From contig JAMWET010000570.1 in assembly GCA_024036415.1 (NCBI GenBank), positions 33,735 through 97,734 of the forward strand: a DNA stretch of 64,000 bases, written 5' to 3'. The notes under the pieces are model-generated. The model was given only the letters and a program-made list of their open reading frames with translations, was not told where the DNA came from and searched no databases. Positions 13,165-23,047 of this stretch are shown in pieces. The position numbers and the translations under genes were made by a program. Origin of the DNA: Prochilodus magdalenae (lineage: Eukaryota > Chordata > Actinopteri > Characiformes > Prochilodontidae). Numbering within the stretch: the stretch's first letter is position 1; every line of letters begins with the position of its first letter.

Positions 13165-13927
13165 TTAATATACCTATATTCAGTCTCCAAGTAGTGTTTT
13201 TCTTTCTAGTGCCTAGATGTACATCAAGATGCACTGCGTTGTGATCTGATATGTCGGCTGTTCCAATTTTAAATTCTTTTAGCCTATGCAGTCCCCAGCT
13301 ATTCATGAAAATGTAGTCAATTCTTGAATGTGATTTATGTGGGTGTGAGTAGTGGGTGTAGTCTTTTTCCAGTGGATGAAGTTCCCTCCAGACATCTACC
13401 ATTCCCTGTTCTTTTAAGAGTATATTCATTAATTTAGTTATGTGCATTTTATTTCTAATGGGACCTGTGGTATCTAGATTATGATTTAGTACTATATTTA
13501 AATCCCCCCCACATAGCAAAAGACCCTCTGATTCTGAGGCAATTATTCTAAAAGGGGAATTAAAGAAACCTTTATCGCTGTCTGGTGGGGCATATATATT
13601 GACCAGCGTCACTTTTTCATGCTCTAGTTCCCCTTTAACAATAATATATCTCCCTTGCTTATCAACAATTTCTTTGGAGCAATCAAAAGTGACTGAATTC
13701 CTAATGAGTATTGCTACTCCCCTCTTATGACTCTGTCTATGTGAGCTATAGAATGTATTTCTAAAGCCAATTTTTTTCAGCTTCTCATGTTCGTCTTTTG
13801 TTAGATGCATTTCCTGCATAAACATAATGTGGGCCTTGAGCTTTTTCATTTTGAGGATTACTTTACTTCTTTTGATAGGGTTGTTCATTCCATTTACATT
13901 CAAAGACACCAGTTTTACTGTATTCAT
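13145..13927 (-). pseudogene. L1 ORF2 endonuclease domain
   Basis: 260 open codons encode an apurinic/apyrimidinic-type endonuclease, which nicks target DNA for retrotransposition. Motifs in order: LVSLNVNGMN at the N-terminus, MFMQEMHL (catalytic Glu), LVNIYAPPD, LLCGGDLNIVLN (with the Asp/Asn pair), RIDYIFMN, and ADISDHNAVHLD (the SDH box). The domain itself looks intact. The ORF ends in a frameshift where it should enter the linker, so the protein would be cut off. Confidence 0.8.
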
Positions 13928-14378
13928 GTTACTGATAGAGATGTGTGACTTTCACTATTACCCTGGCAACCACTTACATTAATAAAGAATACATCAAAAA
14001 TATGAATTAAGGAAAAAAGGAGAAAAACGAAAAACGCAAAACGAAGGTAGGCTGACTTCCAAAAATGGGTGTATCTACTATACACCTCCCACGTCGTATC
14101 CGTGGGTCGAGGGGAAAATCTCACACAAAATAAGGGCCCCTCTCTTGTGGCAAGAGGTGGACTTTTCAGCCGTATGCTCTCACACACTCGAACAATGTTC
14201 AATTTAACTCGCCCAGATGTGCTCCCAACCAAACATTAACTTATTAAACAAGACAGACCATCAAACCTAGAACTAGATGGACTCTGGTTGTGTGTATTAA
14301 CAAGTGTCAGTCATTGAAGTTCACCTTAATTAGTCTTTTCCTTTCCTGTTATCTGCTTACCCGGACTCCGCTGGCCTA

Positions 14379-15446
14379 TTACTTCCTTTGGAATTCTTTT
14401 AGCTTTGACTTGGCTCGTTCTGCTGTTTCTCTGTGGTTTCCAGCTCGTTGCCAGGACATCGCGCTCCTAAGCCGCTCTTCAATTCCCACCATGGCCGTGT
14501 TGCTGCTCGGGATTTCGACTTCAATCCCTCTCCTCCTCAGGTCCTCCGCCGCCTCCCTTGCGTTCCCGTAAGTCTGCGGTCCGCCCTCCCAGTGGATCCG
14601 CATCTTGGTCAGAGGAGTCTGGAAGCGTATGCCTCTTTCTTTTAGGGCTTTCTTTATCCCGACGTACTCCTTACGTTTCTGGTTAACTTCCATGGCATAG
14701 TCATGATCAAAAGATAGCGTCCGGCCTTGATACTGGATCTTTTTCTGCCAGGCTTTCTTTAGAACAGTTTCCTTTACCGTGTACTGGAGGAAATTCACGA
14801 CTGTGGATCTCGGGGGCTGTCCGGAGCTCGGCTTCGGTGCTAGAGCTCTGTGCGCCCGTTGGATTTGCAGTTCTATTTCACTCGGCAGGGAGAGTTCAGT
14901 TCTCAGTAATGTCTCCACAAACAGAAGCATAGAAGAGCCCTCGGCGTCCTCTGGTAGGCCGAAAATACGAATATTATTTCGTCTGCTTCTACCTTCTTGG
15001 TCTGTCAGCTTCTCTTGTAGGGCTCGTTGTTGCTTTAGTGCTAACAGAAGAGCCTCGTTAGCCTCCATGCTCCACGTTTCAGTTTCGCTGACTCTTTGCT
15101 CCGTTTCGGTAATTCTAGTAGCTTGTGTTGGTAGCTCTTTAGCGGTTTCTGCTAGTCTTTGGTTAAAGTCTTGCTTGAAATATTCCAGTTCTTCTTTCAT
15201 TTCTCTCTTGAATTCCTCTTTGAATGTGGACAGGTCCGCCCGTAGCTCCGTTTTGAAACTTTGTATTTCTCTGGCAACGTCTCTAAGCCCAGAGCGAACT
15301 GCCTCGGTCACCTCAGTTTCCATGTGTTCTTCGTCTGCACCGTCGTCCTCCACCTCAGGCATGTTTCCCTCGTCCTCTTTATCTCTCTGTTGTTTTTCGT
15401 TGGTTTTGGGCTTTCTCTGGTTTCGCGTTCTCTCTCCCCGTTCCAT
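14379..15446 (-). CDS. L1 ORF1 protein (RNA-binding chaperone)
   Basis: Complete 355-residue ORF with an ATG start and a stop. Known L1 ORF1 proteins form trimers, bind element RNA, and pack the RNP in the cytoplasm. Here residues about 1-45 are charged and disordered, and about 50-155 form a coiled coil (SGLRDVAREIQSFKTEL onward). An RRM-like centre follows, including the strongly conserved RRNNIRIFGLPE near 161, then a C-terminal domain (VVNFLQYTVKETVLKKAW; IRFQTPLTKMRIHW). Length and domain order match the family. It lies upstream of ORF2 on the same strand. No inactivating change is seen, in contrast to ORF2. Confidence 0.85.
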   Translation of the reverse strand: MERGERTRNQRKPKTNEKQQRDKEDEGNMPEVEDDGADEEHMETEVTEAVRSGLRDVAREIQSFKTELRADLSTFKEEFKREMKEELEYFKQDFNQRLAETAKELPTQATRITETEQRVSETETWSMEANEALLLALKQQRALQEKLTDQEGRSRRNNIRIFGLPEDAEGSSMLLFVETLLRTELSLPSEIELQIQRAHRALAPKPSSGQPPRSTVVNFLQYTVKETVLKKAWQKKIQYQGRTLSFDHDYAMEVNQKRKEYVGIKKALKERGIRFQTPLTKMRIHWEGGPQTYGNAREAAEDLRRRGIEVEIPSSNTAMVGIEERLRSAMSWQRAGNHRETAERAKSKLKEFQRK

Positions 15447-15530
15447 TGCTGTATAGATGATTTGTGTTTGAGTTGAAAATGAATTTGGGGGCGCTTTTTT
15501 CCGTTTGGAATATGGGAGCTAGTGGTTTAT

Positions 15531-15541
15531 GCCGCCATCTT
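15531..15541 (-). promoter_or_regulatory. YY1-like site in L1 5' UTR
   Basis: The minus strand reads AAGATGGCGGC about 85 bp upstream of the L1 ORF1 start and close to the inferred 5' end. This matches the YY1 core, which in human L1 sits at the very 5' end and fixes the transcription start. The function here is inferred from that parallel. Confidence 0.45.
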
Positions 15542-15570
15542 CATGCTGTCCTCACCGGAAGTCCCGTTCT

Positions 15571-16530
15571 GGTTTATTTTTAAAACGCTACGGCAGTCAT
15601 GGCACACAAATCTGATGAGTCTTGTTCATTATCTGTGTAGAATTATTTTGTGGAGAAACTTAATGAATGAAACAAATAATTCAGCTAACTCTTGCTGTCT
15701 GTTGAAAATCTATTTGTTTCATTTCCGACTTAAACAATGTTGCAGCTGCTTTTCCTGGATGTCAACAACGATAATCTGTGTTGTGGTCTGTGCTCACTAC
15801 ATAGCAAATTGTGGGGTAAATACTGTGGGTTACTTCTAACAATCATTCTCAGAAGGAAGGATGCAGTACAACTCTTACTTGGTAGCTCAACAACACACGC
15901 ACACAGTGAGTAGCAATCAATCACCCGACCAAGTGCTCACTCGTATACACCTCAACCTGCATGTATTAAATCCGTTTGAGCTACTGAAGAAACTAATTCG
16001 GATAAGGGAGAATTAAAGCAGGTTTGCTGCAGTACGAAACGAGCACTAACTAAACCACCCACTTACCCGGATTAACACGCTTCACCCTTCACTAACACAG
16101 CCACGGCTCTCTACACTCTGGTGACAATGCTCTCACCACCCACTCGCACTCCTACCGCCATAAGTACATTGTCCACCGGACCTCTCTCTCTCTCACTGCG
16201 CCCTGTTGTGAAGTGAGAGGAGCAATGCAGTACCGTCTGGATGAGACACCATCCCTACACCCCGACACGCCACGACTTCAGTCCAGGAGGAAAGGAAGCC
16301 ATACAGAAGCATGTCCACAAACAACGGGACTGTTCGTTTTACATTTATCCTTTATCAAGGCACCGCAAACTGACTGCCAAAGATACACAACACGCCCACC
16401 CACAGACCCACAGAGGTGGAGGGGAAGAGTTTCTCAAACATCCTTTTCTTTTACACACTGAGGGATAATTCCATAAGCATAGAAATGACCAAGTATTGTA
16501 TATTTAAACTACAGCTGGATGTTAACAGTG
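15571..16530. other. No gene recognised
   Basis: No convincing coding exon. On the minus strand, 16200-15950 is GC-richer than its surroundings and has a GGTAAGTGGG donor-like site near 16065, so a non-coding first exon is possible. Nothing else supports one. Confidence 0.4.
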
Positions 16531-16568
16531 GTGGTGAAGGTGATTAGCATGATGCTAACTGCTCTTAC

Positions 16569-16599
16569 CTCGGCTGTTCTTCATATAGTCATATCGCTG
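16569..16599 (-). CDS. 31-nt candidate coding exon, copy 1
   Basis: On the minus strand an acceptor (CTCCTACAG) is followed by 31 nt that read QRYDYMKNSR and then a donor (GTAAGAGC). The exon is entered in phase 0 and left in phase 1. It is identical to 57982-58012. About 250 bp around both copies is also closely similar, from the GATTAGCATGATGCTAACTG block to the CACTCTCCGCTT block. I do not recognise the peptide. It lies about 16 kb upstream of Ig exon copy 1 in the transcription direction. Confidence 0.45.
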
Positions 16600-17227
16600 C
16601 TGTAGGAGAAATATGTCCACACATTAAATCAGTTCATATCAGGTTTATATCTTATAACAGCAGATCCATAATAATAAGACCGAGTTTAAACTCTACACTA
16701 GCCTTACACACCACTCTCCGCTTTAGCTTCCTGATCTGAACCTGAACTGTTTCACTTTAATATTCCACTTGATGTGTTATAGTGTCACTGTATCTGCCCG
16801 ACTGGTTTCAGGGTGTCAAGTCAAACAACATTTCCCTGCCAACACTTGGCGTGCCCACACCTGTCCTATGAAAGTGTTTCACCTTCAGTGTTCAGTTGCT
16901 TTAACCAAGTCCATACCCAAACAGTCTGAAATACTGATCCTTAGTATTAAGTTATCAAATAACTTACGTACAACATATGTATTTTGCAATGACCTAAGTG
17001 TTCACTGTTCCATGTGAAGCTGCCATTCAAAATCTGTAAGAAAGGACATTTGGCTGGCTAAATGGGATAGTCAGTTTGGTCTCCACTGTGTCACGGCGCG
17101 GTTGGGGGTGTGGACCCGAGCGCAGGGCGGGAACCCGTTTGCAGAGATGTAAATGTTAAATTGCAAGCAAACGAGTTTCCTGGATGTGGATGCATGTGAA
17201 ACTATGTGTGCAGGGAGTGAACTATTT

Positions 17228-17299
17228 GTGGTCTAGGCGGGGATCGAACCCCCACCCTCCGGAGTTATAACCCCACGTGTTACCACTGCGCTACGCGGC
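17228..17299 (-). repeat. tRNA-derived SINE-like head
   Basis: 72 nt on the minus strand resemble a tRNA. There is an A-box-like TAGCGCAGTGGT and a good B box, GGTTCGATCCC, the internal promoter elements used by RNA polymerase III. The acceptor strands do not pair and the anticodon arm is poor, so this is not a working tRNA. It most likely is the head of a tRNA-derived SINE or a degenerate tRNA copy. I could not fix the ends of the whole element. Confidence 0.5.
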
Positions 17300-17689
17300 A
17301 AAAAATGTGGGGCCACTCAGGATGAGGTTTTGTGAGGGAGAGGGAGAAAGGGCGGGGTAAAAAACAAAGGAGACGCCAGGACAACATACTCAAATGAAAA
17401 GAGAAGTTTATAAAGATCAGAAATAAACAGGAGAGGGTTTAACAGAAAGGGGATTCCGTGGGTCTCTGCGTGCAGAGTGACCCACGCTCTCTACTCTGTG
17501 TATGTGTGTTTATTTATTTAATTTTTAAGAACTTTTTGCTTTTATTTTCTTTTGCTTTTTTCCTTTACATTTCTCTCTTACTTTTTCTCTCTTTTTCTTT
17601 TTCTCTCATTTTTTTTGTCTGTACCACCTACCCCTCTACAAAGGTGCAGCGGAGGTGTTTGTGTGGTGGGGGCTTTTATGGCTGATACC

Positions 17690-18470
17690 TCAGGTGCAGC
17701 TTGTTGGCTTGATCAGCCTGGAATGGTGGAATTCAAGAATGGTGACCAAACTGACCCTAATTGTTACAGACCAATTTCCATCTTACATTGTAACCCTGGT
17801 TAACAAATAGCTAAATGATTATCCAAATAGCAACAATAGTTGTTTCAGGGACTCAGTCTGGCTTTCTCCAGGTTAAGGTTGTGTTACGTCTGTTTTAAAG
17901 GTTTTAAATTATGTTTATTCTGCTTTGGATGCTGGACAACATTGTGCAGCAATATTGATTGTTCTGACCAAAGCTTTTAATTCAATCGACTCTGTCCTTC
18001 TAAATAGACTAGGCAGCATAGGGTTCGCAGCAGGTCTCAGCAGCTCAAATTATAAAATTTTCTTTCTCACTCCTTTCTAGTTATTAGGGGCATCCCACAA
18101 GGGTCAGTTCTAGGCCCTACAATATCATCTGTATACATCAACGATATTTCCCCTGCTGTAATGCTTCGATTCATTTATACTCTGATGACACTATCCCATA
18201 CACCACCGAGTCTTCTGTTAAATCTGTGATGTCAACACTCCAGGATAGCTCCCTTCATGTCCAAAGTGCCTTTGCTGCTCTCGAATCGTCTTTAAACATT
18301 TCTAAGACCAAGATCATGTGGTTTGGTCAGGAAATGCTATGACCACTTATAAATTTACCAGAAGTGAGGGAACAAACCTGGAACAGGTTACAGCTCGTAA
18401 ATATCTGGGATTTGGTTAGATAGCAATTTATCTTTCAATGACCTTCTCCAGGTCCGATATGACTGGCTTA
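17690..18470 (+). mobile_element. Degenerate reverse transcriptase fragment (CR1/Rex1-like LINE)
   Basis: Plus strand with many stops. Readable motifs, in order, are NGDQTDPNCYRPISIL, a GIPQGSVLGPT box with SVYINDISPAV, then pieces equivalent to the catalytic Asp box (IYTLMTLSHT; the canonical YADDT is lost) and a KTKIMWFG-like end. The 5' and 3' parts of the element are absent. It is a relic with no coding capacity. Confidence 0.65.
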
Positions 18471-18479
18471 CAAATTACA

Positions 18480-20100
18480 GGAGGTCAAAAATGGTTGGTT
18501 TACAACTTACAGGAGATGTGATATAATTTGATGAACATGGCTTTCTACATTTCACCATTAGTCAGAGTCAGCCCTGAAAAGTGCACATTTTACAGTGTAT
18601 TGTGAAGGAGGATAAACTGAGAATGGCTTGAACTAGTAAAGTGCATGTATGTGGGAAAGTGGGGCTAAATAGCATTTAAAGCCCCTCTAAACCTGACCTA
18701 GTGACTTCTAAGGTGAGCTCATGAATAATTAACATGAGCTCTGCTCTGATTGGCCTGTTTGCAGCATGACCCCACATGAACACTACATAGAAAAAACTCT
18801 TCAAATAGACACAGACAGGAACAAGCGCTCCGTTATGACGTGACAGAGCGAGCGGGGGATAACAGTAGGAGTCACAAGAGATCAGTTAGAGGAGTTTGCA
18901 GGGTTAGTAGAGCTGGGACCAGTTAGAGGGGCTAAGACCAGTTCAAGGAGGTGGTGGAGGGAGAAAAGGTAAGTGAAAGTGATATAAGTGAAGTGAACAT
19001 GCTGGACTGTAGAAATCCACCTGGTCACAGTTAGATCAGTTATCATGTCTGTCCTGCTTGAGCTGTTGTAGCTCAACATGAAGACTTGATGAAACACAAA
19101 AGCCACCTGATTGGATGCAGTGTAACATGATCACAGTAGGACATTAGGAACCTCCTAAATGAGCTCCTGAAGAAACGATGCTGAACATGTACATATATAG
19201 CTAACAGCAATGAAGCTCGACTGTTAAAATAATTGTATAAGAATGATATACACAATGGAAGGAAGGTCAGAGGGGAAGACACTATGGTTTATCTATGTGT
19301 TTATTATTTTACGGGTGTTAAGGCATGGCCTCGGTCAGGTGGGCGTTATGAGGGCTAAAAGGTGACATCTCTGCTTTTTGCAGGTGATGTTGTCTTTATG
19401 GCTTCCTTTGCATGGAATTCTCTAGCATGTACTTCAACATATATGCAAAGTGTTGAGCAGCTGGTATGGGGATCAACACATCCAATGACATCACACGTCA
19501 ATGAAAGGGAAACAACCTAAGGCCAATGTTGGCTTCTTTGTTAACCCTGATGTCTGTGTGACCTTTTGTTTCTACCTTTTAGTTACGCTGTAATAGTCAG
19601 GCCTGCTGGAGTCACTTCTGCACTCTGTTTACACATATAGTGCTTTCAGTCCTTCTGTCAAAGCTGAGTTACTGTCCAAACTGTGAGGTCTAATGTGGAG
19701 CTACTGCCCAAACTGTGAGGTCTAATGTGGAGCTTGTAGCAGTTTTCCATTTAAGGTCCTGTCTTTTGACACAAGGAGCTTGAAAGCGATGCGGGTTGTC
19801 TTCCTCCTCCTGTATTGTGGAACCATGCATCATCTTCTCAGCCCGCTTCTTAAACACACTAAACATACAGCACCTTAAAAGAAGAAGAAAATAATCCATT
19901 AAAAGAAAAGAAAACCTCTATAAATATCTGGAACACACTTTTCTGAAGTCTTTTTACTCCAGCATGATCTGCAAGACAACATTTAAACTCACTGTGTTTA
20001 TTAGGGATATCTACTCTGTACATTCACAAACTGCCCACTGCACACAGTCCACACAGTTCATTATGTCCACTGCTGCAGTACCTCACATATACTACTCATA
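18480..20100. other. No gene recognised
   Basis: Unique-looking sequence. 18660-18970 contains a moderately GC-rich stretch with a GGTAAGTG donor-like site at 18968, which could be a non-coding exon or the edge of a repeat. No open frame with family resemblance was found on either strand. Confidence 0.4.
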
Positions 20101-20102
20101 CA

Positions 20103-21572
20103 TAAGAAATAATATTTGCCTCCAATAATGCAAAAACTAGAAGAAGAAGGACATTTGGCTCTCATAATTACAATATTTATAAATAAATAAAATTTAAAAA
20201 ATGCAATCCCAATAAAAAAAAATACCCCTACTATTTTTTATTTGTTTTCCAAAATAAATATAAACAAATTGTTATAAAAAAAACATGAACAAAATGTATC
20301 TTAATTCCAAAAATGTAAACCCAATTCGAAATGAAATTATATTTATACCTAAATAATTAAAATGAATGAACTTGATTACAGAAGTGTAATCCCAATTCCA
20401 AAAACTTGATATTTGCCCCACTTGATAATTTTACTCAAAAAATCTTAATTCCAGACATGCAATCCCAATCCCAAAGAAAAGATTTTTGACCCTAATAATT
20501 CCAAAAAATGAATCCAGATTCCAAATCTAATCCTAGTTCCAAATAAATTATATTTCTGCCTAATAATTAAAAAAAAATCAAAAGTGTAATCCCAATTCCA
20601 AAACAATGTTGCTAATATTAATTCCAATGAATTAAGTCTACTTTAAGTGTGCAGAGTGTAGTGAGACGGCAAGACCACAAAAACAGAAAGAAACATTTAG
20701 AGTGTACAAAAAAATCTCTGAATTCCGAAGTATAAACTTAAAGATAGTTAGGAACAAAGATCTTTGATTAAGAGCCTATAACAAAAACCTCCCTGAAATA
20801 TTTGGACCTCAGTAGCAATAAATTTCAGGATTTAGAACGGCCTCTACTCTGTCCTGGACTGAGTCCACACCCAATTTTGCAAGTCTGTTGTGTTGTCTTT
20901 CTGCAGACTTTTTTTTTTTATTTTGTGGAGTCTTGACAGGGATCAGTTTTTAAACTAGATAAATCTTCCCAGGAAGAGTTGAACCTCAGTAAAAATGACT
21001 TGCAAGATTCAGGAGTGAAGCCTCTCACACTCTGAGCTGGAGATTCTCAAGTCAACAAGAACTACAAACTCAAGTGACTTCACTGCACAATCTCTTGTGT
21101 TCTTTGTCTGCAGACTGGCTTTGTATAATATTAGGAAATACCCCTTTAGATAGACAGGAACAAGGATCAATTATTTAACAATAAAAATCCCAAAGTACAA
21201 ATCAAAATTTCAGATGGTTAGGAACAAGGATCATTGATTAGAAATGTAACATCCTAGTCAAAATTTCTGATACTTAGAAACAAAGCTATTTGAATGTCAA
21301 ATTCAAATACAAAATGTCCCAAATTCTGAAGTCCCAAAAAAAATAATAATACAAATAATAATACAAAAATAAATCAAGATTTGGAATTTGCCAATAATGA
21401 ATTCCCAAATTTAAAGGTTCTAGTAAAAATTTGTAAAAAAAAAAAACAATCATTTGGAATGCCAGTCAAATTCCAAGAAATAGCTCTGAAAAGCACCAAC
21501 TGGTGGCCAGACAAGAATTGAATCTATTATTGAATTTATAATTTTTTGCTTACTTTATAACCACTAGTGAAA
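20103..21572 (+). repeat. LRR-bearing duplicated segment, unit A
   Basis: Begins with a run of diverged tandem motifs (variants of GTAATCCCAATTCCAAAA and TATTTGCCCCTAATAATT). It then has a block with an NLR-type leucine-rich repeat relic at 20952-21030 (reading EELNLSKNDLQDSGVKP), and ends with GAAATAGCTCTGAAAAG and CTGGTGGCCAGACAA. The same order recurs in unit B (23048-25088). The LRR wording is characteristic of the repeats in the large fish NLR (NLRC3-like) family. No intact exon remains. Confidence 0.65.
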
Positions 21573-21574
21573 TA

Positions 21575-22946
21575 CACTGCTCAAAAAAATAAAGGGAACA
21601 CTCAAATAACACATCCTAGATCTAAATGGATGAAATATTCTCATTGAATACTTTGTTCTGTACAAAGCTGAATGTGCTGACAACAAAATCACACAAATCA
21701 TCAATGGAAATCAAATTTATTAACCAATGGAGGCCTGGATTTGGAGTCACACACAAAATTACAATGGAAAAACACACTACAGGCTGATCCAACTTTGATG
21801 TAATGTCCTTAAAATAAGTCAATATGTGGCTCAGTATTGCATGTGGCCTCCACATGCCTGTATGACCTCCCTACAATGACTGGGCATGCTCCTGATGAGA
21901 TGGTGGATGGTCTTCTGAGGGATCTCCTCCCAGACCTGGACTAAAGCATCTGCCAACTCCTGGACAACCTGTGGTACAATGTGACGTTGGTGGATGGAGC
22001 AAGACATGATGTCCCAGATGTGCTCAATCGGATTCAGGTCTGGGGAACGGGCGGGCCAGTCCATAGCTTCAATGCCTTCATCTTGCAGGAACTGCTGACA
22101 CACTCCAGCCACATGAGGTCTAGCATTGTCCTGCATTAGGAGGAACCCCAGGGCCAACCGCACCAGCATATGGTCTTACAAGGGGTCTGAGGATCTCTTC
22201 TCGGTACCTAATGGCAGTCAGGCTACCTCTGGCGAGCACATGGAGGGCTGTGCGGCCCTCCAAAGAAATGCCACCCCACACCATTACTGACCGACTGCCA
22301 AACCGGTCATGCTGAAGGATGTTGCAGGCAGCAGATCGCTCTCCATGGCATCTGTCAAATGTGCTCAGTGTGAACCTGCTTTCATCCTTGAAGAGCACAG
22401 GGCGCCAGTAGTGAATTTGCCAGTCCTGGTGTTCTCTGGCAAATGCCAAGCGTCCTGCACGGTGTTGGGCTGTGAGCACAACCCCCATCTGTGGACGTTG
22501 GGCCCTCATACCATCCTCATGGAGTCAGTTTCTAACCATTTGTGCAGACACATGCACATTTGTGGCCTGCTGGAGGTCATTTTGCAGGGCTATAGCAGTG
22601 CTTCTCCTGTTCCTGTTCTCCTTGCACAAAGGCGGAGGTAGCGGTCTTATGCTACCATGAGTGTGAAAGCACCACCAACATTCAAAAGTGACCAAAACAT
22701 CAGCCAGAAAGCATAGGTACTGAGAAGTGGTCTGTGGTCTCCACCTGCAGAACCATTCCTTTATTGAGTGTGTCTTGCTAATCACCAATGATTTCCACCT
22801 GTTGTCTATTCCTTTTGCAAAACAGCATGTGAAATTGATTGTCAATCAGTGTTGCTTCCTAAGTGGACATTTTGATTTAACAGAAGTTTGATTTACTTGG
22901 AGTTATATTGTGTTGTTTAAGTGTTCCCTTTATTTTTGGAGCAGTG
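21575..22946 (-). mobile_element. Tc1-type DNA transposon, inactivated
   Basis: 1372 bp, flanked by TA on each side (21573-21574 and 22947-22948), the Tc1/mariner target. The termini are inverted repeats: CACTGCTCAAAAAAATAAAG on the left, and CACTGCTCCAAAAATAAAGG read inward from the right. Inside is a frameshifted minus-strand transposase. The element lies at the edge of duplicated unit A and is followed by an L2-type LINE tail. Confidence 0.9.
21831..22610 (-). pseudogene. Tc1-type transposase, frameshifted
   Basis: Transposase that would cut and paste the surrounding element. The helix-turn-helix end is partly readable near 22610-22520 (STAIALQNDLQQATNVHVS). The catalytic DD34E domain is split over two frames. 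22509-22120 holds LFKDESRFTL (first Asp) and SVMVWGGIS, and 22169-21831 holds LMQDNARPHVA (second Asp) and SPDLNPIEHIWD (Glu). All three catalytic residues can be seen, but a frameshift near 22140 and the decayed N-terminus make it inactive. Confidence 0.85.
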
Positions 22947-22949
22947 TAT

Positions 22950-23045
22950 TTTAGCCATATTTTTAATTATTTTGAGTGTAAAGTGCTGTCGGATTGCTGC
23001 TCAATTTTGTTGTACACTGTGCAATGACAATAAAGGCATCTTATC
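22950..23045 (+). mobile_element. 3' tail of an L2/CR1-type LINE
   Basis: Ends in a stretch of the TTGTACACTGTGCAATGACA type with AATAAA and TCTTATCTTA, the pattern seen at 3' ends of fish L2/CR1 elements. Only about 95 bp remain. It lies directly after the Tc1 element. Confidence 0.5.
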
Positions 23046-23047
23046 TT

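Larger units (their letters stand above)
9781..15570 (-). mobile_element. Nearly full-length L1 LINE, ORF1 open and ORF2 broken
   Basis: An L1-clade retrotransposon of about 5.8 kb on the minus strand. From its 5' end come a short 5' UTR with an AAGATGGCGGC box (15541-15531), ORF1 (15446-14379), a spacer, ORF2 with endonuclease (13927-13145), linker, decayed reverse transcriptase and C-terminal block (to 10336), and an AT-rich 3' UTR. The full order of parts shows an insertion that began at or near the promoter. ORF2 carries frameshifts, so it is not autonomous. Both ends are estimated; I could not identify target-site duplications. Confidence 0.8.

Noticed and set aside
14779..15456. 225-codon plus-strand ORF opposite L1 ORF1
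   Set aside because: Shadow of the L1 ORF1 coding frame, which has clear family motifs.
17228..17299. Functional tRNA gene
   Set aside because: Acceptor ends do not pair and the anticodon arm is defective.
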